NCBI RefSeq assembly: GCF_018333375.1
Contig: NZ_BORW01000025.1
Location: 1-64,000 of the forward strand
Length of the DNA: 64,000 nucleotides
Source: Paenibacillus cookii
GTDB lineage: Bacteria; Bacillota; Bacilli; Paenibacillales; Paenibacillaceae
Direction: 5' to 3'
How positions within the stretch are numbered: the stretch's first letter is position 1; the number at the start of each line of letters is the position of its first letter. The position numbers and the translations under genes are program-made. A model generated the notes under the pieces. That model saw only the letters and a list, made by a program, of their open reading frames with translations. It was not told where the DNA came from and did no database searches. Of the stretch, positions 7,182 through 15,560 are shown in pieces.

Positions 7182-8633
7182 ATGAACCATTATTTGGCCG
7201 TCGATATCGGCGCTTCCAGCGGCAGGGTCATCTGGGGGACGCTTCGGGAAGGAGCGCTCCGCTTACAGGAGATTCACCGGTTCGGCAACGGATTCCATGA
7301 AAAAGACGGGAAGTTTTGCTGGGATATCGAGTATTTGTTCGGGCAGATTCTTACGGGACTGCAAATGGCAAAAACGCTCGGCGTCGACGAATGCACGCTC
7401 GGCATCGATACCTGGGCGGTGGACTACGTGCTGTTGAACCGGAAGGGGGAGAGGATCGGGGAGGTTTTTGCGTACCGCGATCCCCGGACGAACGGCGCCC
7501 CGGAACGTCTGCACCGGCATCTTTCGTTTCAGGAAGTCTATGAAAAAACGGGCATCCAGCAATTATCCTTTAACACGCTTTACCAGTTGTTCGTGCATGA
7601 CCGGGAGGAGCTGGAGGCGGCGAAGCATATCCTTCTCGTTCCCGATTACCTGCACTACCGGCTGTGCGGGGTTTTGGCAAGCGAAGCGACCAACGCCTCG
7701 ACGACCCAAATGCTCAATTGGCAAACGCAGGATTACGATTCCGATCTGTTGGCGCTGCTTGGGCTGCAAAGAAGCCAATTTCCCGATCTTGTCCGGCCGG
7801 GCGTCCGTCTGGGCGCCGTCCTAGGCGAGCTTGTCCGGGAGCACGGCCTTCCCCGCTGCGAGGTCATCTCGGCGGCAACGCACGATACGGCATCGGCAGT
7901 GCTTGGGGTTCCGGCCCAAGGAACGTCATGGGGGTATCTCAGCAGCGGCACCTGGTCCCTGATCGGCGTGGAACGGGAGCATCCCTTGACGAGCCGGCTT
8001 GCCATGGAGCGCAATTACACCAACGAATGGGGAGCCTTCGGCACGTACCGGTTTTTGAAAAACATGATGGGCATGTGGCTCATCCAGCAGGTGCGCAAGG
8101 AAGCCGATGACGCATATTCCTTTGCGGAACTGGCGGAAATGGCTGCGGCGGCCGAACCTTTCCGATCGCTTATTCCATGCAACGACAGCCGGTTCATGAA
8201 TCCGCCGAAAATGACGGAAGCGATCCGCGGCTTCTGCAGGGAGTCCGGCCAGCCGGTGCCGGCGACCGCCGGGGAACTGGCCCGGTGCATTTTCGACAGC
8301 ATGGCGCTGTCTTACGACGTCTATGTCCGCGAGTTGCAGGAGGTGACCGGGGAGCGGCTGAAGCAGCTTCACGTCGTCGGCGGCGGCGCGAACAACGGGT
8401 TTTTATGCCAGCTGAGCGCCGACGTGCTTGGCATGGCGATTTATGCCGGGCCGACGGAAGCGACGGTGCTGGGCAACCTTGCGGTCCAGATGATCGCGGA
8501 CGGAGCCATCCGGGACATCCAGGAGGCAAGGGATCTGATCCGCCGCTCCTTTCCGGTCCGCGCGTATGCGCCCCGGCCGATGGACAGCGGTCTTTTGGCC
8601 GAACTTCGGGCGAAATACCGGTCGCTTGGCTGA
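7182..8633 (+). CDS. rhaB: Rhamnulokinase RhaB
   Basis: FGGY-type sugar kinase that phosphorylates L-rhamnulose to L-rhamnulose 1-phosphate. Visible features are the N-terminal phosphate loop DIGASSGR (D8-R15), the sugar-binding GIDTWAVDYVLL, the active-site HDTASAV, YLSSGTWSLIG and the nucleotide-binding GGGANN near the C-terminus. Its 483 residues match the family. The start is ATG 7182, with GGGAG 8 nt upstream; earlier in-frame ATGs would add a leader that breaks the conserved N-terminus. rhaA follows after 54 bp, so they form an operon, presumably controlled by the GntR-LacI regulator. Confidence 0.95.
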   Translation: MNHYLAVDIGASSGRVIWGTLREGALRLQEIHRFGNGFHEKDGKFCWDIEYLFGQILTGLQMAKTLGVDECTLGIDTWAVDYVLLNRKGERIGEVFAYRDPRTNGAPERLHRHLSFQEVYEKTGIQQLSFNTLYQLFVHDREELEAAKHILLVPDYLHYRLCGVLASEATNASTTQMLNWQTQDYDSDLLALLGLQRSQFPDLVRPGVRLGAVLGELVREHGLPRCEVISAATHDTASAVLGVPAQGTSWGYLSSGTWSLIGVEREHPLTSRLAMERNYTNEWGAFGTYRFLKNMMGMWLIQQVRKEADDAYSFAELAEMAAAAEPFRSLIPCNDSRFMNPPKMTEAIRGFCRESGQPVPATAGELARCIFDSMALSYDVYVRELQEVTGERLKQLHVVGGGANNGFLCQLSADVLGMAIYAGPTEATVLGNLAVQMIADGAIRDIQEARDLIRRSFPVRAYAPRPMDSGLLAELRAKYRSLG

Positions 8634-8687
8634 AACGAACCGGGTGGGACGCCACCATTTCATTTGAAGAATCCGGAGGGGAAACAG

Positions 8688-9971
8688 ATGGAGTCGACGA
8701 TTCAAAACAGTTTTGATGAAGCCAAGAAGCTTTACGGGAAGCACGGCATCGACGTGGACGGCGTCCTCGAACGGCTTTCCCGCATCAAGATATCGCTTCA
8801 CTGCTGGCAGGGGGACGACGTCAGGGGATTTTTGAACAAGAGCCGGGAGCTTGGCGGCGGCATTGCCGTCACCGGGAGTTATCCGGGGCGCGCCGGCACG
8901 CCGGACCAGCTGCGGGCCGATCTTGACAAGGCGTTCGAGCTCATACCGGGCAGGCATAAGGTCAATTTGCATGCCATCTACGCGGATACGGACGAGCGGG
9001 TTGATTTGGACGCGCTGGCGCCGAGGCATTTTGAAAATTGGGTGGCATGGGCCAAGGCCAAAGGCTACGGCTTGGATTTTAATCCGACGTGCTTTTCGCA
9101 TGAAAAAGCGAACGACGGCTTTACGCTCAGCCATCCGGACGCGGGGATCCGCAGGTTTTGGATCGATCACTGCAAAGCCTCGCGGAAAATCGCCGAATAT
9201 TTCGGCCGGGAGCTGGGGCAGCCCTGCGTGACGAACCTTTGGATTCCGGACGGGTACAAGGACACCCCGATCGACCGTTTGTCGCCGCGCGTCCGGCTGA
9301 TGGAATCCCTTGACGAGGTATTCCGCGAACCGATCGACGAAAGCTATAATATCGATGCCGTCGAGAGCAAGCTGTTCGGCCTCGGCTCCGAAAGCTACGT
9401 GGTAGGCTCCCATGAATTTTATATGGGGTACGCCCTGAGCCGCGGAAAAACCATCTGCTTTGATTCGGGGCATTTCCATCCGACGGAAACGATCTCCAAT
9501 AAGCTTTCGTCCTGGCTGCTGTTCGGCAAGCAGCTGCTGCTCCACGTCAGCCGTCCGGTGCGGTGGGACAGCGACCATGTCGTGACGATGGACGACGAGC
9601 TGCTCGACATTGCCCGCGAGCTGGTCCGCGGCGAACTGCTGGACAAAACCCATATCGGCCTCGACTTCTTCGACGGCAGCATCAACCATGTGGCAGCATG
9701 GGTCATCGGCACCAGAAACACGCTGAAAGCGCTGCTGCGGGCGATGCTCGAGCCGGTGGACCGGCTGAAAGAGATCGAGCTGGAAGGGGATTTTACGTCC
9801 AGGCTGGCGCTTGTTGAAGAATTCAAGTCCTATCCGTTCGGGGCGGTCTGGGATTACTACTGCTGGAAATCGGGCACGCCGGTAAGGGAAGAATGGCTGG
9901 CGGAGGTCAAGCGATACGAACGGGAAGTGTTGTTCCCCAGAACGCAAGCGAAAGGATCCGTCGTCGGTTAA
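8688..9971 (+). CDS. rhaA: L-rhamnose isomerase RhaA
   Basis: Cytoplasmic metal-dependent isomerase that converts L-rhamnose to L-rhamnulose, the substrate of RhaB. The 427-residue length is normal. Conserved blocks include LHCWQGDDVRGF, GSYPGRAGTPDQLRADLDKA, HKVNLHAIY, GLDFNPTCFSHEKA, WIPDGYKD, CFDSGHFHPTE (metal-binding region) and LDFFDGSINHVAAW. Start ATG 8688 is preceded by GGAGGGG (8674-8680); an earlier ATG at 8664 lacks a site. A terminator follows. No rhamnulose-1-phosphate aldolase lies in the window. Confidence 0.96.
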   Translation: MESTIQNSFDEAKKLYGKHGIDVDGVLERLSRIKISLHCWQGDDVRGFLNKSRELGGGIAVTGSYPGRAGTPDQLRADLDKAFELIPGRHKVNLHAIYADTDERVDLDALAPRHFENWVAWAKAKGYGLDFNPTCFSHEKANDGFTLSHPDAGIRRFWIDHCKASRKIAEYFGRELGQPCVTNLWIPDGYKDTPIDRLSPRVRLMESLDEVFREPIDESYNIDAVESKLFGLGSESYVVGSHEFYMGYALSRGKTICFDSGHFHPTETISNKLSSWLLFGKQLLLHVSRPVRWDSDHVVTMDDELLDIARELVRGELLDKTHIGLDFFDGSINHVAAWVIGTRNTLKALLRAMLEPVDRLKEIELEGDFTSRLALVEEFKSYPFGAVWDYYCWKSGTPVREEWLAEVKRYEREVLFPRTQAKGSVVG

Positions 9972-10025
9972 AAGAGCCTTTTTTGCGGGAACGTTTTTCA
10001 CTGCAGGGACAAACGGAAGAACGCA

Positions 10026-10067
10026 AAGAACCGGAAGCCCAAGATTCTTGAGCCGCCGGTTCTTTTT
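10026..10067 (+). terminator. Terminator of the rhaBA operon
   Basis: Inverted repeat AAGAACCGG (10026-10034) and CCGGTTCTT (10056-10064) followed by TTT, 55 bp after the rhaA stop. Confidence 0.75.
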
Positions 10068-10097
10068 GGCCTCATGGCATATATCACATGAACGGAT

Positions 10098-10147
10098 TAA
10101 AAATGCCGCCTGTCTCAGTATGGTTCAGGGACTGACTGCGAGGCGGC
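10098..10147 (-). terminator. Terminator of the small ORF at 10181-10384
   Basis: GCCGCCT (10105-10111) pairs with AGGCGGC (10141-10147). On the minus strand the stem is followed by ATTTTTAA. It lies 34 bp beyond the stop of the small minus-strand ORF and supports that ORF being a real transcription unit. Confidence 0.55.
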
Positions 10148-10180
10148 ACGGATCTTTCGGTGAACTAACCACATCTTCAT

Positions 10181-10384
10181 TCATTGAAGAGGCGCAGAGC
10201 TTTGATGTTCGCAGATGCTGTACTGGATAATTTCCATGGCATCTTCCTGTTCCAGGATACCCAGTCCGTCCCGCAGCACGATGAGTGAATTCAGTTCTTT
10301 TTGCTTCAAAAATGGCATCATGTCGGGGAACCACTTCATGACGATTTGGGACAATTTGACCGTTTCCATTTCCACAAAAATCAC
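10181..10384 (-). CDS. Small hypothetical protein, 67 aa
   Basis: Not recognised. The product (MIFVEMETVKLSQIVMKWFP...) is amphipathic without a membrane segment and has an acidic middle (LGILEQEDAMEIIQ). It is supported by a purine-rich ribosome site (AGAGGAAAGG) directly upstream of two GTG codons, at 10384 and 10375; the second has the better 9-nt spacing and would give 64 residues. A terminator-like hairpin lies just downstream. It occupies the space between the convergent rhaBA operon and the yitT-type gene. Codon content alone would not prove it. Confidence 0.45.
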   Translation of the reverse strand: MIFVEMETVKLSQIVMKWFPDMMPFLKQKELNSLIVLRDGLGILEQEDAMEIIQYSICEHQSSAPLQ

Positions 10385-10554
10385 CCTTTCCTCTCGGATT
10401 CTTCAGAGCCCTAAATCTTTAAAGCCAAGGAACCGGAAAAGCGTGTAAGTGCCTGGAAAACCTTTGTCGATCCTAATCTCATGGAACTCATGCAGGTACC
10501 GCGCACCATTAATATACCACAAAACGCATCCTTTTTACACAAAGGGAGCCAAAT

Positions 10555-11379
10555 TCAACTTCTGCGGAACGAACCCATGACCCCGACGGTCTCGACGATG
10601 TTGACGAAAGCTTTCGGGTCGGTCTGCTTGATGATCCGCTTCAGCTCTTGGAGCTCGTAGCGGGTGGTTACCGTCATCAGCATGTCCTTGGATTCGTGGG
10701 AAAAAGCCCCTTCGGTTTTGATTTTGGTCACGCCGCGCGGTCGTTCGAGCAGTTTTTCCAAAAGGGCCTCCGTTTCGTTGGTAATGATATAGACGGTGAC
10801 TTTGAAATGGCTGACGTGGATGAAATCGACCATCTTGCCGGTGACGAAAATGGAGATCATCGAGGCCAGGGCAAGATTCCAGTCGTTCTGCAAGTATCCC
10901 GCGGCAAGGATGACCAGGCCGTTCATCGCAACCAGCACGTTGCCGACAGGGAAGTCCCGGTATCGCGTCACGATGGAGCCGATAATGTCAAAACCGCCCG
11001 AGGAGCCGCCCGCCCGGAAGGAGATGCCTGCACCGACGCCGACCAGGACGCCTCCGAACACCGAAGCGATCAGCGTATCGGTCGCGAGCAGGTTGACCGG
11101 AACGACGGCGATAAATGCGGTCGTGGCCACGACCGACAAAATGCTGAGCACGATAAACCGCTTCCCGAGCTGGAACCAGCCCGCGACCAAAATCGGCACG
11201 TTAAACACGAAATACAGCACGCTGAGATTCATCGGGGTAAAATAATTGACCAGCATCGACAGGCCGGATACCCCGCCGCTTAACAGCTTGTGGGGGACCA
11301 GGAACAGATTGAATCCGCAGGCGATAAACGCCGCGCCGACGATCACGCCGATATATTTCCAAATATTACGGAGCTTCAC
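10555..11379 (-). CDS. YitT family membrane protein (DUF161/DUF2179)
   Basis: 274 residues: an N-terminal membrane domain (YitT/DUF161, about residues 10-190, with LFLVPHKLLSGGVSGLSML and GAGISFRAGGSSGGFDIIG) and a C-terminal cytoplasmic DUF2179 domain (about residues 195-265, VYIITNETEALLEKLLERPRGVTKIKTEGAFSHESKDMLMTVTTRYELQELKRII), a ferredoxin-like fold often compared with PII-like ligand-binding domains. The molecular function of the family is unknown; transport is assumed. ATG at 11379. Its promoter region is shared with the divergent helicase gene. Confidence 0.9.
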   Translation of the reverse strand: MKLRNIWKYIGVIVGAAFIACGFNLFLVPHKLLSGGVSGLSMLVNYFTPMNLSVLYFVFNVPILVAGWFQLGKRFIVLSILSVVATTAFIAVVPVNLLATDTLIASVFGGVLVGVGAGISFRAGGSSGGFDIIGSIVTRYRDFPVGNVLVAMNGLVILAAGYLQNDWNLALASMISIFVTGKMVDFIHVSHFKVTVYIITNETEALLEKLLERPRGVTKIKTEGAFSHESKDMLMTVTTRYELQELKRIIKQTDPKAFVNIVETVGVMGSFRRS

Positions 11380-11814
11380 AGCCTCACCTCAATTTTCTAT
11401 GCGATTCATTTTCATAAAAATTTTCAATCTTAGTTTCAAGCCGCTGGTGTTTGTAATTTAGTTTGTGATATAATGGATTGGATATTCTTGAGTAGGCTTG
11501 TACAATAGTTTTATTCTGACATTGTTTCAGGAGAAAATTACCGTTTACTTAAAAGAGATTTTGCGATGAGCGGCGTTTCGTTTGGCAATTGATGGATCGG
11601 GAAGCGGGTGCTTCGTCTACACATTGTGCTCCGGAGCGGCTTGAATCGATGTCATGCAAAGTCCCTGTAGGCGTTTTTGCCCTGAATAAACGCTATAGAG
11701 AATATAAGCCATGCAAAAAATCATGAAGAATGGCTAACCTATATATGTTTACCGCTACTTAAGAATACAGACAAGATTGTGGAATGTCCACTATATAGAA
11801 GGAGTATGAATATT
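11380..11814 (+). promoter_or_regulatory. Promoter and long 5' leader of the CshA helicase gene
   Basis: A TATAAT -10 lies in GATATAATGG at about 11466-11475, with no good -35. If it is used, the transcript has a leader of about 330 nt before the helicase start. The leader holds GCGTTTTTGCCCTGAATAAACGC (about 11671-11693 in outline, arms GCGTTT and AAACGC), a possible hairpin. Long leaders are common in cold-shock-controlled DEAD-box genes. No known riboswitch was recognised. Confidence 0.45.
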
Positions 11815-13389
11815 TTGAAAAATTTTGCAGATTTAGGCCTTGAGCCGAAGGTTCTACGGGCCATTACCGAGCTTGGATTCGAGGAAGCGACACCTATTCA
11901 GGCACAGGCGATCCCGATCGCAATGACGGGACGCGACTTGATCGGTCAGGCACAGACCGGTACGGGCAAAACGGCCGCATTCGGCATCCCGCTGATCAAC
12001 AAAATCTCGAAGGAAACGGACAAAATCGTGGCGCTTGTCATGACCCCGACCCGCGAGCTGGCCATCCAGGTGGCGGAGGAAATCGGAAAGCTTACCCGCT
12101 TCAAAGGCATCGGCTCCCTGCCGATTTACGGCGGCCAAGACATCGGACGCCAAATTCGCGCCTTGAAGAAAAAACCGCAAATCATTATCGGTACTCCAGG
12201 CCGTTTGCTGGATCATATCAACCGTAAAACCATCCGTCTCGACGACGTCGAAACCGTCATTCTGGACGAAGCCGATGAAATGCTGGACATGGGCTTTATG
12301 GAAGATATCCAATCGATCCTGAAGCTGGTTCCGGAAAATCGCCAAACGATGCTTTTCTCCGCAACAATGCCGCCTAACATCCAAAGACTTGCCCAGCAAT
12401 TTTTGAAAGATCCTGAACACGTGTCGGTCGTGCCGAAACAAGTCAGCGCGCCGCTGATCGATCAAGCTTACATCGAAGTGCCTGAACGCCAGAAGTTCGA
12501 AGCGCTTTGCCGTTTGATCGACATGGAATCTCCGGAGCTTGCGATCGTATTCGGACGCACCAAACGCCGCGTCGACGAGCTGTCGGAAGCTTTGCAAAAA
12601 CGCGGATATTCCGCTGACGGCCTGCATGGGGACTTGTCCCAAAACCAACGCGACACCGTGATGCGCAAATTCCGCGACGGAAGCATCGACGTGCTGGTTG
12701 CGACGGACGTTGCCGCCCGCGGCCTGGACGTGTCCGGCGTTACCCACGTCGTCAACTTCGACCTTCCGCAGGATCCGGAGAGCTATGTGCACCGCATCGG
12801 CCGTACGGGCCGGGCAGGCAAGGAAGGAACGGCTTGGTCGTTCGTGACGCCTCGCGAAATCGACCATCTGCACCTGATCGAACGGATCACGCGCCATCGC
12901 ATCGCCCGCAAACCGCTGCCGACGCTGGCCGAAGCGATCGAAGGCAAACAGCGCATCATTGCCGAGCGTTTGCTTGAGACGATCGAAAAAGGCGAGCTGA
13001 ACGAGTACAAAGGTTTGGCGATCCAGCTGCTTGAGCAGTACGATTCCGTGCAGCTGCTGTCCGCGGCGATGAAAATGCTGACCGGCGAGAAGCGCGATTC
13101 CGAAATCCAGCTGACTCCGGAAGAACCGATCCGCGTGAAACGCCGTTACAACAGCGGCAAGCCTGATCTCCGGAACGGCCGCAGACCTTCGGGCAACTAC
13201 GGCGGTTTCCGCAGCAACAGCGGCGGCAGAGGCGGCTACAACCGCGACCGCGATAACCGCGGCGGCTATAACCGCAGCGGCGGCCGCAGCGATTCCTACC
13301 GCGACGGGGACCGCAAGCCGCGCACCAGCAGCAGCAGCGGCGGCGAGGGCAGACGCCAGTCCAAACGCGACGAATCCTACAACAGCTAA
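11815..13389 (+). CDS. cshA: DEAD-box ATP-dependent RNA helicase CshA
   Basis: ATP-driven RNA duplex unwinding in RNA turnover and ribosome assembly. All helicase motifs are visible: AQTGTGKT (I), PTRELAIQ (Ia), GTPGR (Ib), DEADEMLDMGF (II), SAT (III), ATDVAARGLDVSGV (V) and HRIGRTGR (VI). The C-terminus (about the last 70 residues) is Gly/Arg/Asn/Ser-rich (GGYNRDRDNRGGYNRSGGRSD), an RNA-binding tail like that of Bacillus CshA. The start is taken as TTG 11815, because AAGGAG (11799-11804) is 10 nt before it; the ATG at 11806 is only 1 nt from that site. A terminator follows. Confidence 0.92.
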   Translation: MKNFADLGLEPKVLRAITELGFEEATPIQAQAIPIAMTGRDLIGQAQTGTGKTAAFGIPLINKISKETDKIVALVMTPTRELAIQVAEEIGKLTRFKGIGSLPIYGGQDIGRQIRALKKKPQIIIGTPGRLLDHINRKTIRLDDVETVILDEADEMLDMGFMEDIQSILKLVPENRQTMLFSATMPPNIQRLAQQFLKDPEHVSVVPKQVSAPLIDQAYIEVPERQKFEALCRLIDMESPELAIVFGRTKRRVDELSEALQKRGYSADGLHGDLSQNQRDTVMRKFRDGSIDVLVATDVAARGLDVSGVTHVVNFDLPQDPESYVHRIGRTGRAGKEGTAWSFVTPREIDHLHLIERITRHRIARKPLPTLAEAIEGKQRIIAERLLETIEKGELNEYKGLAIQLLEQYDSVQLLSAAMKMLTGEKRDSEIQLTPEEPIRVKRRYNSGKPDLRNGRRPSGNYGGFRSNSGGRGGYNRDRDNRGGYNRSGGRSDSYRDGDRKPRTSSSSGGEGRRQSKRDESYNS

Positions 13390-13421
13390 GCCGAAGGCGG
13401 GGACGTTACCCGCTCAAACTT

Positions 13422-13460
13422 AAAGAGACGAGGGGCATTGCTGCCCTTCGTCTCTTTTTT
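13422..13460 (+). terminator. Terminator of cshA
   Basis: A 16-bp stem with one G-U pair (AAAGAGACGAGGGGCA at 13422-13437, complement at 13444-13459) runs into TTTTTT. Confidence 0.9.
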
Positions 13461-13489
13461 GGTTGCTGCCAAGGATGGATTCGCTCGGA

Positions 13490-13606
13490 TTAGAAAATGA
13501 ATGCGCGCGTGATGATGACCAGCAGAATGAAGAGAACCAAAATCGCACCTGTGGAACCCCACAAACCAAGACCAGGACCATAACCATATCCACCAACATG
13601 AGACAT
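13490..13606 (-). CDS. YjcZ family sporulation peptide, 38 aa
   Basis: The minus strand encodes MSHVGGYGYGPGLGLWGSTG followed by a hydrophobic helix AILVLFILLVIITRAFIF. A Gly/Tyr-rich head with a C-terminal membrane helix is characteristic of the YjcZ/CGLAxAxG-type small spore-associated membrane peptides of Bacillus and Paenibacillus. A perfect AAGGAGGT lies 8-9 nt upstream of the ATG at 13606. Probably a sporulation-stage protein; exact role unknown. It is convergent with cshA. Confidence 0.85.
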   Translation of the reverse strand: MSHVGGYGYGPGLGLWGSTGAILVLFILLVIITRAFIF

Positions 13607-13786
13607 TGAGAATTACCTCCTTAAGTGTTTGATTCCTTTGGGTTACTGTGTATCTTATGTGGGTGAGCACCTTGAGGTATAGACCATCACCCATTTTGCG
13701 AAAAAATTAGGCTCTGGCAATGTAAGGCTAAAATGCGGTAAAATATCATTAGTACGAGCATAGATAGTGGAGGAGGAGGCTTTTTC

Positions 13787-14611
13787 TTGGAATTTAAAGG
13801 CGCAATGGGCGGTATTTACAGATTAACGGAATGGATCACCCGCTTTGCTTACAGCAACATTCTATGGCTGGTTTGTTCGTCTCCGTTTTTCTTTTTTCTG
13901 GTGACCAGGCTGATGGTGACCGGCGTAAACGAATCGCTTCAAATGAACTGGGCCATGGGTATTGTGGCACCGTTTACATTGTTTCCGGCCACGGCGGCGT
14001 TGTTTGCGGTCGTGCGCAAATGGGTGATGGGCGATCCGGACGTCAAAATTTTCAGCTTGTTTTTCAGATCGTACAAGGAAAATTACAAGCAAAGCATGAT
14101 CGGAGGCATTTTTTACGTTCTGCTTCTGGTGATCATGATGGTGGACTACACCGTTTACATGACGCAGTTCAAGAACATGCAAATCATCGGCATCGTGATG
14201 CTGATTCTGCTGATCGTCTTGTTCGTGTCCTTGTTCAATTTCTTTTCCATGATCGTCCATTATCATATGAACATTCGGCAGATCATGAAAAATGCGGTGC
14301 TGATCACGATCATCCGCCCGTTCCGGGTCATCGCGACGGTGCTCGGAAGCGCGGTCGTGCTGTTCATTGGCTCCAAATATCCGGCGCTCATCTTCTTTTT
14401 CGGCGGAAGCTTGATTGCTTACTGGGCATTTTTTAATTTCTACGCGACGTTCACCAAAATGCAGGAACAGGCCGAGCGGATCAAACAAAAGGAACTGGAG
14501 GAGCAAGAAGCCGCGGGGGCAGGCATTGATCTTGAAGCTTCATCCGATGCAGCCGGTGGCGAACCCGGCGACGGCGATCGGCGGAGCGGGGAAGCGACAA
14601 GAAAGGACTGA
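13787..14611 (+). CDS. YesL family (DUF624) membrane protein
   Basis: 274 residues with about five to six hydrophobic segments (NILWLVCSSPFFFFLVTRL, GIVAPFTLFPATAALFAV, MIGGIFYVLLLVIMMV, IIGIVMLILLIVLFVSLFNFFSMI, VIATVLGSAVVLFIG, ALIFFFGGSLIAYWAFF) followed by a charged cytoplasmic tail with a coiled-coil start (KMQEQAERIKQKELEEQEA). DUF624/YesL proteins often accompany sugar ABC transporters in Bacillus, but none is adjacent here. TTG start at 13787 after GGAGGAGG. No terminator is obvious before the RNA gene. Confidence 0.82.
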   Translation: MEFKGAMGGIYRLTEWITRFAYSNILWLVCSSPFFFFLVTRLMVTGVNESLQMNWAMGIVAPFTLFPATAALFAVVRKWVMGDPDVKIFSLFFRSYKENYKQSMIGGIFYVLLLVIMMVDYTVYMTQFKNMQIIGIVMLILLIVLFVSLFNFFSMIVHYHMNIRQIMKNAVLITIIRPFRVIATVLGSAVVLFIGSKYPALIFFFGGSLIAYWAFFNFYATFTKMQEQAERIKQKELEEQEAAGAGIDLEASSDAAGGEPGDGDRRSGEATRKD

Positions 14612-14648
14612 TCCTGCTCCGGTTCGTTTCGGAATTTTTCTCCCGACA

Positions 14649-14677
14649 TTTACTTTTTGAGCAAAAAGGTCTATAAT
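14649..14677 (+). promoter_or_regulatory. SigA-type promoter of the 6S RNA candidate
   Basis: -35 TTTACT (14649-14654), a 17-bp spacer and a consensus -10 TATAAT (14672-14677). The predicted start is near 14684. Confidence 0.65.
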
Positions 14678-14683
14678 AAGACT

Positions 14684-14873
14684 ACATCCTGCGATGTTCG
14701 CCACGGTTAATCGTTGTTTTGAACCAATGATGATGTCTAGGGAGATTTTTACGATGCGCGGCTGGAACGCCCTGTCTATATGACAAGGGGACTTCAAAAA
14801 CGCGTCCGCGATCACCCACCTGCCAAAGCAGGTTCAGAAGACAATTTAACCGGACGGCATAGGCGGGTTTTTA
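14684..14873 (+). ncRNA. ssrS: Probable 6S RNA (SsrS/BsrA type)
   Basis: A non-coding stretch of about 190 nt sits directly behind a strong sigma-A promoter and ends in GGGTTTTTATTTT. The 5' segment CCTGCGATG (14688-14696) can pair with CATAGGCGGG (14859-14868) to form the long closing stem expected of 6S RNA. The 5' GCGATGTTCG resembles the conserved 5' arm of 6S RNAs. An internal hairpin CCTGC/GCAGG lies at about 14819-14833. 6S RNA mimics an open promoter and sequesters the vegetative RNA polymerase. The assignment is by length, promoter and pairing, not by a covariance search. Confidence 0.6.
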
Positions 14874-14878
14874 TTTTA

Positions 14879-15119
14879 GAACATGGCAGGGCACTCCGTG
14901 CTTGCGGATTTTTCCGCAAACCGGGGTGTCTTTTTGGTTTACGAAAAACGTCCCGGCGGACTCTGTTCGGAAGCGATGGCAAAAACGTGCAAACGCTTTA
15001 TGGAAAGCCGCGCTAATTTGCCTTTTCGCCGAATTTTCCCTTACTTTCTCTTTTGTTCTGGTCCCAACAATGATACACTGTAAAGTATTGATGATGCTTA
15101 CTACAAAGGGGGAAAGGTC
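14879..15119. other. Intergenic region with no recognised feature
   Basis: Between the RNA gene and the 15120 gene there are 240 bp with no convincing reading frame. The stretch ends in AAAGGGGGAAAGG, the ribosome site of the next gene. Confidence 0.4.
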
Positions 15120-15509
15120 TTGTCGCTGAAAAGGGTTCTAGTGGGAATCTTTCGCAGTCAGGAAGGTACAAGCGACCGGGCGAAGGATCCGAAGATGAAG
15201 ACGCGCTACTACAATTTATCGAAAGACAAGGCATGGGAGGAAATATCCTCGACATTAAAAAAGATCCCGGGGTATAAGGTCTTGCATGAAGTTCCTTCCG
15301 TCGGCGAAATTACGCTGGAGAAAAGAACGTCTTTCGGACGAACGGTGGACATCACGGTATCCGTGCTATCGGTCGGGCCGGTGCGCAGCGCGGTTGACAT
15401 GTATTCCGCTTCCAGAGGTTCCCTGGGGGATTTGGGGGCCAACTACCGCATTATTCTCAATTTATTTTCGGCACTCGACAAGAAACTGGGCAAATACAAA
15501 GTCTCTTAA
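15120..15509 (+). CDS. Conserved hypothetical protein, 129 aa
   Basis: Not recognised with certainty. A soluble basic protein: the first 25 residues are variable and charged, followed by a compact region (TRYYNLSKDKAWEEISSTLKKIPGYKVLHEVPSVGEITLEKRTSFGRTVDITVSVLSVGPVRSAVDMYSASRG) that reads like an alpha/beta domain with a START/polyketide-cyclase or DUF1499-like flavour. TTG start at 15120 behind AAAGGGGGAAAGG. Monocistronic with its own terminator. Confidence 0.65.
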   Translation: MSLKRVLVGIFRSQEGTSDRAKDPKMKTRYYNLSKDKAWEEISSTLKKIPGYKVLHEVPSVGEITLEKRTSFGRTVDITVSVLSVGPVRSAVDMYSASRGSLGDLGANYRIILNLFSALDKKLGKYKVS

Positions 15510-15520
15510 CGATAGGCATG

Positions 15521-15560
15521 AAAAAGCGAGAGAAAGACACAAGCTTTCTCCCGCTTTTTT
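15521..15560 (+). terminator. Terminator of the 15120-15509 gene
   Basis: AAAAAGCGAGAGAAAG (15521-15536) pairs, with one mismatch, with CTTTCTCCCGCTTTTT (15544-15559) and runs into a T tract. Confidence 0.85.

Noticed and set aside
8403..10001. Long minus-strand open frame (532 codons) antisense to rhaBA
   Set aside because: It lies opposite two certain genes, has an unusual Arg/His-rich composition and no ribosome site; it is a by-product of GC-rich codon usage.
11476..11805. Known riboswitch or T-box in the cshA leader
   Set aside because: No T-box sequence (TGGNACCGCG) or recognisable aptamer core was found; only a weak hairpin is visible.
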